Origin: Hemerocallis citrina
Lineage: Eukaryota; Streptophyta; Magnoliopsida; Asparagales; Asphodelaceae
NCBI GenBank assembly: GCA_017893485.1
Contig: CM030360.1
Location: forward strand, 146,983,249 to 147,047,248
Length of the DNA stretch: 64,000 bases
Direction: 5' to 3'
Shown here: piece after piece, positions 56,221 through 64,000 of the stretch
Layout: every line of letters starts with the position of its first letter
Numbering within the stretch: position 1 is the stretch's first letter
Position numbers and translations under genes: made by a program
The notes under the pieces: generated by a model
Told to the model about the DNA's origin: nothing
The model's input: only the letters and a program-made list of their open reading frames with translations
The model's database searches: none

Positions 56221-58425
56221 TGTAAAATTGTGACTTGGGACATTATCGGAAGGATTGTACAAAAGAACTCTGGTGCCTGAAGTGCATGAAGTGGGGTCAC
56301 ATGTCGATTGCTTACACGAACGTCGTCAACACTAACAATGAAGAAGAATGTCCAGTTAGCAGAGGCAGATCGCCAAACAACCCAATGCTAATCCGCCTTG
56401 CAAGTAGCCTGGTTACAATCAAAAACGAAGAAAAGTGGCTACGCCAATGGTGTGCGGTTGCCAGAGTGAGGTCGGAAGCCCATCGAAGACCCATCTCCTC
56501 CAAGTATTGAACTCGAAGTGGCCAATGAGACCCCACAGGGACTGGGTAGCAAAAAAATGTACCACCTTCAATTCCTGGTTTCATTCCTAACTCCAGAGAA
56601 GATGTTCCAGGTCACCGACGCAGGCACAGTGGACTTTGGACACTTTAAGATGGAATTTTGTGCATGGTCACCAAGGTTTGGAGCGGAGCTGCCCCAAGAC
56701 GAGAAATTTTGGATTTGGATCTATAACGTGCCGCTACACTTCTGAAAAAAGGATGCACTACAAGAGATCATGTCCGACTTCGGAACAATTGAAGAGATCG
56801 ACGAGAAGACGGTGCACCGCTCGGAGACCATATCGGCTAGGATATTGATCAGGAGCGTCGACATCTCACTAATGCCTCGTTTTACAAAAGTTTTCTCGTT
56901 TGAGGAGTCGTACCTCATTCGATTTGTGCCTTGATAAGTGAGTGGAGACAGAGGCAGAGCTCCTAACCATCACTTCCCCTACTCCTCCCCCTCTCTCAGA
57001 GACGATCGCTCCTACAAGCAGGTGGCCTCACCGAAGTTGGAACTGACCTTAGATGGCGCTCATGAAGTTAAGCGTGCGCACTGTGAACTCATCAAAGAGG
57101 CAAGAAGGAAGGAGGCACGCCAGGATCATGCGGCGGAGGGATCAAATCCTTAAAAATCTTCTCCGTTCACCGTTGGTCGATATCGTGGCTTGACCAATGG
57201 ATCCAATGGTCTGGATGAAAGGCAAACTGTGGCACGGCATCCACCACCAAATTTGGTAATTTTGGCTAATTCAGATTCAAGCCTTGGAAAGGAGGATCAA
57301 AAGAAAGCTAAAGGAAGTCAACTCCTTGAAGTTGGTGGTGAGATGCGGCGAGTAGAGCAGAGGGTGGAGTCAGATTGTACAAGTGCTAGAAATGGTAAGA
57401 GCCCCATGAGAAATGACAGGCAAAGTCGATCTCCAAAAGGGAAAAAGCTGGAGGCTTTGGGATGAGAAACTACAGAAGGGTGCCACTTTGGGGAAGACAA
57501 CGAGTGAGGGTTCACTCATAGACAGAGAGTGGGACCCAAAAGAGTTTAAAACAAGTTTGGTGGAAGATGTACAGGGAAAAGGGAGAGACGAATGGGGAAA
57601 AGACCCTAAGGGTCAACGCTTGGATAAAAGCAAAGAAGCATCGAGAGCTTCCATTACATCGGCTCCAACGCTCAACGCCTCGTCTACAACACTCAGTGCC
57701 TTGAGCGCTCCGCCAACCACTCAAAAAAGACACTTTTCACACTCTCTGACAATGTCGACAGAGAGATTGTATGCTGTCTCGCAACAAAAAGGAAGGGTAT
57801 CGTGGTCTAATAGAGGGGCTCAACCCTGAAGAGGCGCCTAGGGATTTCGAAGGGGTTTTTAATCAAAATTCAATGGGCCTTTTAAATGGGCCTAAATAGG
57901 GGCTCCATGATAGAGGGGCTCATTACTGAAGATGGGCTAATGGAGTACAAAGGGGTTTTCAATTATACTACTTTGTGCCTTTTAAATGGGCCCAAAGAGG
58001 GGACCATGTCGAGTAAATTGTCTAGGCCCAAATGCACAAGCCTAACTAATATTATCTCTTGCCCCGTGTCGTCTCATGTCGTGAGTGACCCGTGTGGGGC
58101 ACCCATCTCCGAAGGTAAGAGCCACAGTGATAGAGACGATCGTGAGGATAGGCTAAATCTCAAAGATGATTATGTATACTCGGAAGGGGAGTCTTTGGAT
58201 TCAGAGGGACTAGTCGATGATTCACCTGGTATCTCCCCTGATTTTGTACCTTGCACATTCCCTACTTCGCAACTGTCCGCTCCTGTCTCTTCTCATGGCG
58301 GTACAGGTTTTAGGGTTCAGAAAGTCGCTAAGAGGGCTATTGAAGAGTCCTTAGATACTATTTGGAGATTACTGCAGCAGCTAAATCTGTTAAGACGGAC
58401 GACGGAGGTATGCGCTCCTTCCTAG
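56221..58425 (+). pseudogene. LINE ORF1-like: zinc knuckles and DUF4283-like region
   Basis: ORF1 proteins of plant LINEs bind the element's RNA. The text starts, without an N-terminus, at CDLGHYRKDC and LWCLKCMKWGHM (56225-56310). These are two CCHC knuckles, the first one residue short and the second with its last Cys as Tyr. A DUF4283-like part follows at 56518-56935 (MEFCAWSPRFGAE, FWIWIYNVPLHF, stop, DALQEIMSDFGTIEEIDEKT, SARILI). The rest, 56938-58425, is a charged, low-complexity region broken by stops near 57150, 57470, 57830 and 57897. Knuckles before DUF4283 is a known order in plant retroelements. LTR (vi) abuts its left end. Confidence 0.7.
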
Positions 58426-58629
58426 CATCTATTTTTAATTTCATGACTGATTATGAGATTTTTAGTCCAGCCAAAACCTGTGGTCTTGCGGTTAGCGATA
58501 TAGAGCGGAATTCTTTCCTCCTTAATAAGATTAGGGGATGGGAGAGCGATAGAGTTAATCTCATTTCGAACTCGTCTGCCAAAGCGAGTCATGGTCCCTT
58601 GTTTAATTGTAGTTAATGGAGGCTCTCTT

Positions 58630-59311
58630 CTAAAATGTTAGGGGCCTGGGCAGACGTGGCAGACGGGAAATGGTTAGGGATGTCATCGCCAAATCAAAAG
58701 TTAGCATTGTTGGTCTGCAGGAGACCAAACTGACCCATAGTGCTAGACTAAGTAGACGAGGGGGGTATCGCATTTCTGAATGGAAAATTTTCCCTTCTTT
58801 TAGGGCCTCTAGGGATATTGCCTTAGAGTTTAATCCCGAGTTGTTTGTTTGCATGGACGTAATCCACGGTTAATTCTCGTTGCCAGTCCTGCTCCAATGT
58901 AAATCCGACCTGTGGACCCAGTCAATTACGGCGGTTTATGGTCCGCACACAACTGCAGCTAGGTTGAAATTTTGGAATGAACTACAAGCAATTCACGCAT
59001 GCTGGCCGAACTCCTGGGTTGTGGGGGCAATTTCAACATCACCAGGTTTGCATCTGAACACAGGGGCAGAGGATCTAGTGACTTTGATAGGAAAACGTTT
59101 AACGAGGTCATTTCATACCTGGAACTGGTTCACATTCCCATCACCAATAGGCTTTTCACCTGGTCAAACATGCAAGCGGCGCCCATCTAGGCAAAGCTTG
59201 ATAGGATCTTGGTTTCCACAAACTGGGAGGCCAAATTCCCTTTGACATGGGCCAAGTCCCTCCCTAAACCAACATCGGATCATGTCCCTATTATCCTCTC
59301 CTCCGGAGAAG
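58630..59311 (+). pseudogene. LINE ORF2 endonuclease (EEP fold), truncated
   Basis: The endonuclease nicks the target DNA to prime LINE copying. Seen are VRDVIAKSKVSIVGLQETKL (catalytic Glu kept), a stop at 58872, ITAVYGPH near 58930, GNFNITRF near 59025 (GDFN in active enzymes, so Asp to Asn), NRLFTWSN near 59150, LDRILVSTNWEAKFP, and SDHVPIILSSGE to 59311 (catalytic His kept). Frame changes occur near 59020, and there is a stop near 59190. The gene is cut after SSGE by the LTR at 59312; reverse transcriptase is not in the window. Confidence 0.9.
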
Positions 59312-60045
59312 TGTAGCGCCCCAAATTTCTAATATAATAACTTAGAAAATACGTGGCACAATCCCAGTATCAACTTCAATGTAACAGTACACATAGCCCA
59401 AAAACACAAATAATTTTATTCCAAACTTTTGTTACAATAATCATTTTTTAAAAACACAGCGGAAATACAAACACCTTGAATTACAACTTTTCTTTTACAA
59501 CACAAATCTTACTAAAATTTTACACAAGCTCTATTACATCAGTATATCACAGAACTACCTCAAACTTCCAAGCCTCCAACTCTAAGCAACAACCTGTAAC
59601 ACATGAGGCTAGAGATGATCCCTAACCCCCAAACTAAAGGGGTCAGCCATAAATGGTGTGAGTGACATAAAATCAAACAATATAATTTAATCATAAAACA
59701 TAAGTCATCAACATCATGTATTAACCATAATGATAAGTAATGAAGAATAACAAAGATGTAAAGCATGAAATCATCGTAAAATGAAAACGACAAGTGCATC
59801 TAGTCTAAGTGTCAAGTGTAGGAAAACTGGATAACACATGCATAAAACCAAGTCAAGAAAACACAAGTTCTATATGCGGACTCTCTAATGCATACTTGTC
59901 GAAGTCTATGCATCCCATTCTACATAGGTTCGGTGCAAGCCCTTAACGTCTCCACTTCATAGGGTTCAATCCCCCGTTATGCAACTAATCTTATCACGAT
60001 GACTACTACGAGATAAAGATAAACTGTGAGAATCAGCCCATGCCT

Positions 60046-60322
60046 GATAATTCCGGAGATGGATCCCACATCTCAGGTATTTTACCTAGATAATTCCGGA
60101 GATCATCCCACATCTAGACATAAACACATCATCACATGAATACCCCATGTGCGTCGCCTCGACTTTGAAAATTCCGGAGATCAATCCCACATCGCAAGCA
60201 ACCCACTTGGATAATTCCGGAGATGGATCCCACATCTCAGGTATTTTACCTGGATAATTCCGGAGATCATCCCACATCTCAAGGAAGTTACCTGGATAAT
60301 TCCGGAGATTGAATCCCACATC
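60046..60322. repeat. ~42-bp tandem repeats with TCCGGA
   Basis: Six copies of ATAATTCCGGAGAT followed by CCCACATC and CTCAGGTATTTTACCTGG-like sequence at about 60046, 60087, 60169, 60211, 60253 and 60295. Confidence 0.9.
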
Positions 60323-60687
60323 TAAAGCCATACTGAGGTTCGTAACCCATGTTCCCGTTCATCATATCACCACTAGTGCCTGTCCTTATTTTTGTGGTTA
60401 TTTAAATTTCTTAACGAATCTCCTAGAGTGATGTGCCCTACCGGCCTAAAATCAAAACTGAATAACCGAAATGCCTTAAAGGGCCTCAACAAAATAACTC
60501 AATACCGGTATACTGGGGTCACACACCTCTAGAGACTCAACTCAAATGTCTAAACAAAAGTCCCACTAAACAAAGGGGTTCAACTGAATGTCTTAAGTCA
60601 GATGCTTATCCGAATATCTTAAAATAGACTGAGTTGTCTGAGAACTAATCACTCAAGGAACACTCAAGTTACAAAATTCCATCAGTA

Positions 60688-61036
60688 CCAGTCGACTTAT
60701 ACTTTAATAAGTCGACTGTCCAGAGGACAATTATCCAAAATTTTACAAAAATAAACTAAGTCATATAAGTCGACTTAAGAAAAGGAATCAGTCGACTTAC
60801 CCGAGGTAAATCCCAATAATCTACTCAAAGTATTCTAAGTGTATAAGTCGACTTACAGGTTCATAGGTCGACTGTCCAGAAGGACAAATAATTCTTACAA
60901 AAATAATTTTCCACAGTGGACCAATCGACTGCCTATGAGCTAGGTCGACTGTCCAGAACGGCTTTTCAATGATTCTAAAGATACAGTATCAGGCTCGTAC
61001 CAGTCGACTGTACAGTAGGCCAGTCGACTGTCGGCC
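60688..61036. repeat. Cluster of AGTCGACT palindromes
   Basis: Seven exact AGTCGACT and three single-mismatch versions occur within 350 bp, often as TAAGTCGACTTA or CCAGTCGACTGT, followed by GTCCAGA. The same word is clustered in the copia element at 18103-30253. Confidence 0.9.
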
Positions 61037-62152
61037 TACTGATTTCAAATTTAGGTCTGAATAAACTAATCAAAACTGAGGTCTTCTAACGATCCATTGT
61101 TCAAGAAAAATAATTCGTAATCAGGCAAAATGATCTTCATTAAGGGTATATTATTCAAAGCCTCAAATATGTCTAACCCAGGTTCTCATGTTCTAGATCT
61201 CTAATTTCTTTCATTAGGGTTTCTCAAGATTAAAATTCCTTCACAACTCTAAATCAAAATCTGATTTGCAATATATATAAAATCCAGATGTTCCTCATCC
61301 GATAAAAATCATACTCAAATCTTAATAATACGGTGTTATGAACAAGATCTACTAATCATTCTTAAATTTCTCAACATGGTATAAACAACAATCATCCATT
61401 CATATGAATCATACCATAATACAAGATCTATATCATTCACAACATCAAATCTAACCTCATTACTACTCGCATACATAGATCAACAACAAGATAAATTTAT
61501 GTCATTCGCAAACAAAACAAAACAAAAACCAAGTCACTCACCTTTTAGTTGGGGAAAGTCCACGAAAGGTTCTTTCTTTTTGCTAGATCCAAAAATCGTC
61601 CTTCTCCACCAAAATAAGATCTCAAAATTCTGTATTATCAGTAAATGACGGCTGGAGAAAAACTATTTAAACAATCCGGAAATAGGTTTTAGGGTTTCAC
61701 CCATTTTTGCAAAATAATCCTTTTCCAAAATACAATTTACATTTATAGATCATGCTTTGGAAATTCCATCAAAACTCATTTAAATTTGGATTTAAAAGAA
61801 AATATCAACTCTAAATCTCAATCAATACTGTTCAAAACGTCCAGCATGTACATTTTGCACTTAAACCCCTAAAAATGTCAAATTTGCAAATAGGTCCTTC
61901 TTTTCTCAAAAATTGCAAATAAATCCAATAAATTTCAGAAAAATTCGGAAAAATACTAATTAAATCACAAATATTAAATAATAATTTTTCATGAAGGAAA
62001 CTTAATTTTTCAAACTTCTCAAAAGTATTTGCACGTGTTTTGCACGTGTACAAAAGATAAATCTTTTAGAAAATATTTATTAAATCCTCAAAAATTGTTT
62101 AAATTCATTTTCAAATATTTAAAAATAATATTTGAAAATACGGGGTTCTACA

Positions 62153-62170
62153 TCACTCCCTCCTTAGAAG
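62153..62170 (-). other. Polypurine tract of the gag-only element
   Basis: The minus strand reads TTCTAAGGAGGGAGTGA directly before the LTR. A 16-nt match to its core occurs again at 62457-62472. Confidence 0.7.
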
Positions 62171-62230
62171 AGTTCTGTCCTCAGAACTACTGCTATTGGG
62201 GTCCAAACAAACACATCAAGAAGGAATGAA
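62164..62230 (-). pseudogene. Last codons of a gypsy pol
   Basis: The minus frame ends VWTPIAVVLRTELF and a stop just before the polypurine tract. Chromovirus-type pol genes usually end with a short tail of this kind. The rest of pol is not recognisable upstream. Confidence 0.4.
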
Positions 62231-62746
62231 AACTTATGGATAGAAACATAATTTAAAGAAATACAATCACACAAGGGAATGCATTTCAACAAAAGATGTA
62301 CAACATACAGACAAAACACAATCATACAAAAAAAATTCAGAAAATCAAACTTCCGCTGCGCAACTCTGATAACTGCCACCGGAAGCCATGCTGCAACAAC
62401 TACTGAACTCCTGCATCCAACTCTGATCTTCTACCTTTGTTCCAAGAATCAATGGCCACTCCCTCCTTAGAAAGGACATGACTAAGGATAGCCACCTCAA
62501 GATCTTGTCTGGAAATACCTTAAACTCCGCACTAAGACTAACAAGAAGTGGGCGACACGATTGCATGCAAGAAAACAGTATTTAAATAAAACTTTTGTCT
62601 TTATTCCATTAAATCCAAATAAACCTTGTTACATGAAGAAAAATATTCAATCTTCAATTATTCCAAATAATAGTTTTATTTAATACAAAAGAATGAATTT
62701 CCAAGTTCTTGCACACACGAGTCATAATCCTGAGTATCCTCATTAT

Positions 62747-63424
62747 TCAACGCAGACTCTCGTCCCTCTTCAGATCCTTGCCTTTCCCTGCCCTCTCTTT
62801 CTTCAGCTGCGGACAGATTGGTCGAATGTGCCCTTTACGACCACAATGATAACACGTCCTCCCAGGTTTGGTGCATGTTGCTCGAAGATGTCCTGTCTCT
62901 CCACAATTGAAACAGGTTTGCTTCGCCAACCTCGGACACGTTCGAGTTTGAATTTGTTCATTTGGAATCTGGGTTCTTCTATTTTCTACTTATTTTTTTG
63001 TGTTTTCTTCTTTTCTTTCATTTCCATTTCATTTCGATTTTCTTTCCCTCTCTTTTCTTTTTATTCACCGGTAATGACCTGTCTTCCTGCAGAAATAACA
63101 AGTCACTTCCCGAGTTGCAGGTGCCTTCTGCACTGGGTTACTGGACTTGACTTGCTTCGCTAGGGGTTCCTTCCCGTCCTGATCTGATACTGGCCTCCTC
63201 CTCTTGAGAGACTCGTCCTGCTTGATGGGATCAGCGTTAATAAACACTGGTCCAATCCTATAGTTCTGATTCTGGTTCCGAATCTGCGCTAAATTAGCTG
63301 CCATCAGCGCATCCAGAGTCTGATACACCTTGGCGAATTCAGCCTCAAGATCAATTCCAGTTCCTCGAGAACTACCAGATCCATCGCCATTGTTGTCCTC
63401 GTTCCTAGGTCTGGATGCAACCAT
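62747..63424 (-). pseudogene. Chromovirus-like gag with three CCHC knuckles, deleted
   Basis: The likely start is ATG near 63424 (MVASRPRNED). An acidic/glycine-rich start and a helical part (LEAEFAKVYQTLDALMAANL) lead, without the usual capsid block, into a linker (DESLKRRRPVSDQDGK). Knuckle 1 is CYFCRKTGHYR at 63067-63100. A pyrimidine-rich stretch (62980-63065) with stops separates it from knuckles 2 and 3, CFNCGETGHLRATC and CYHCGRKGHIRPIC, at 62800-62915. Three knuckles and a missing capsid suggest internal deletions and one insertion or frameshift. It may bind RNA at best. Confidence 0.8.
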
Positions 63425-63433
63425 ACTAATCAC

Positions 63434-64000
63434 TACAAAACGAGGGTAAAGTTAGAACATCACACACACATTTCACATTCACACCTCATGGCAAAACCTC
63501 ACCCATACCCCAAACCATAATTTAGACCACATGTAGTTGAAGTATCCAATCTTAACACAAACATGAAATTTGGTAAATATGAGTAGAGTAAAATCAACCA
63601 TACTGGTTCAATTTGCATGAAAACGTATAGTATAATTTGTATAAACAAAATGTCATAAAAGGATTATTTCTTTACCATTAGTTTCGTTATATGAGTTAAA
63701 TTCTTGGAATATCAATTAGCACTAAGTAAGAGAAATAATCGAAAATAAGAATGGTTCGATCAGAAAAACTTGTTAAACACATAATACTTGAATAGAGTGG
63801 ACATAACGAAGTAAAAATCCCAAAAGGACAATGTTAAGAAAGAATAAAATGAAGATGTACAAAATAATTTGGGTAGTATGCAGATTTAGAGAATCTAATG
63901 AAAGTTAAGTAAAAACTAAAATATTATTATGAATAGAGAAAATGCGAAGGAGAGCAGAAATTGTACCAAGAAACCAGAAGGATCAAATTCCAAAAATAAT
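63434..64000. other. Leader of the gag-only element or unassigned
   Basis: AT-rich and without a gene. It lies upstream of gag on the minus strand and probably belongs to the element's leader; no LTR edge is seen before the window ends. Confidence 0.4.

Larger units (their letters stand above)
59312..62152 (-). repeat. 3' LTR (2.84 kb) of the gag-only gypsy element (unit v)
   Basis: It reads TGTAGCGCCCCAAATTTC to CGGGGTTCTACA. In element orientation it starts TGTAGAACCCCG, right after the polypurine tract. Termini and module order (GCATCCCATTCTACAT, then GGGTTCAATCCCCCGTTATG) resemble the solo LTR at 21272-26362, supporting a common lineage. Confidence 0.85.
59312..64000 (-). mobile_element. 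Gypsy chromovirus-like element keeping gag only
   Basis: On the minus strand: gag (63424 to 62747), about 600 bp, end of pol, polypurine tract, then a 2841-bp LTR (62152 to 59312). The gag N-terminus and three CCHC knuckles are present, but the capsid body and nearly all of pol are missing. Its 5' LTR would lie beyond the window. Such gag-only elements are known as TR-GAG. It is inserted into the LINE endonuclease; the second target duplication is outside the window. Confidence 0.75.

Noticed and set aside
1..64000. A novel defence, biosynthetic or host gene system
   Set aside because: All recognisable coding sequence is transposon-derived and broken; no cluster of intact cooperating genes is present.

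Overview
The window is repeat-dense nuclear DNA of a flowering plant, and I found no host gene that looks intact. The evidence is the type of elements present: Ty3/gypsy Tat-like, Athila-like and chromovirus-like LTR retrotransposons, a Ty1/copia element with a long LTR, a LINE with a DUF4283/zinc-knuckle ORF1, Helitron-like elements, a hAT remnant and foldback elements. The species cannot be named from the sequence. Every coding region I can recognise carries frameshifts, stops or lost catalytic residues. The setting resembles pericentromeric or otherwise transposon-rich chromatin.

Layout. 1-2330: LTR and frameshifted gag of a minus-strand Tat-like gypsy element cut by the window edge. 2793-2985: a short Helitron. 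3202-4290: a hAT remnant, followed by a dispersed repeat that recurs at 17025-17238. 4849-13901: two long LTR units of one family, with internal tandem arrays and a foldback element at 10661-11607. 13902-16871: LTR and gag of an Athila-like element (minus). 18103-30253: a copia element (minus) whose 3' third has been flipped in place and whose integrase gene is split by a 5.1-kb solo LTR with a clean 5-bp target duplication. 30254-33416: another member of the long-LTR family. 33743-34314: a perfect 286-bp tandem duplication. 34625-36503: a probable Helitron carrying pieces of a coiled-coil host gene. 37211-38100: a foldback element with 317-bp inverted ends inside a (TA)n tract. 38144-53125: two Helitrons in tandem, the second split by a complete 13.9-kb Tat-like gypsy element (38667-52601, TSD ATAAC). 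53350-56215: a plus-strand long LTR. 56221-59311: a LINE remnant. 59312-64000: a chromovirus-like element that keeps gag but almost no pol.

How the parts relate. At least six LTR units share termini (TGTAATATCC-like start and GGGGCGCTACA-like end in element orientation), block order and internal tandem repeats. The member at 59312 is joined to a gag and a pol tail, which ties the family to Ty3/gypsy chromoviruses. Nesting gives a relative order: copia before the solo LTR in it; LINE before the LTR at 59312; Helitron before the complete gypsy element. The complete gypsy element carries a second, oppositely oriented gene set between pol and its 3' LTR, flanked on both sides by related repeat arrays. 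That antisense cassette, the inverted copia segment, and the heavy clustering of the palindrome AGTCGACT in two unrelated elements are the most interesting signals. All similarity statements rest on motif recognition by eye, with no database search.
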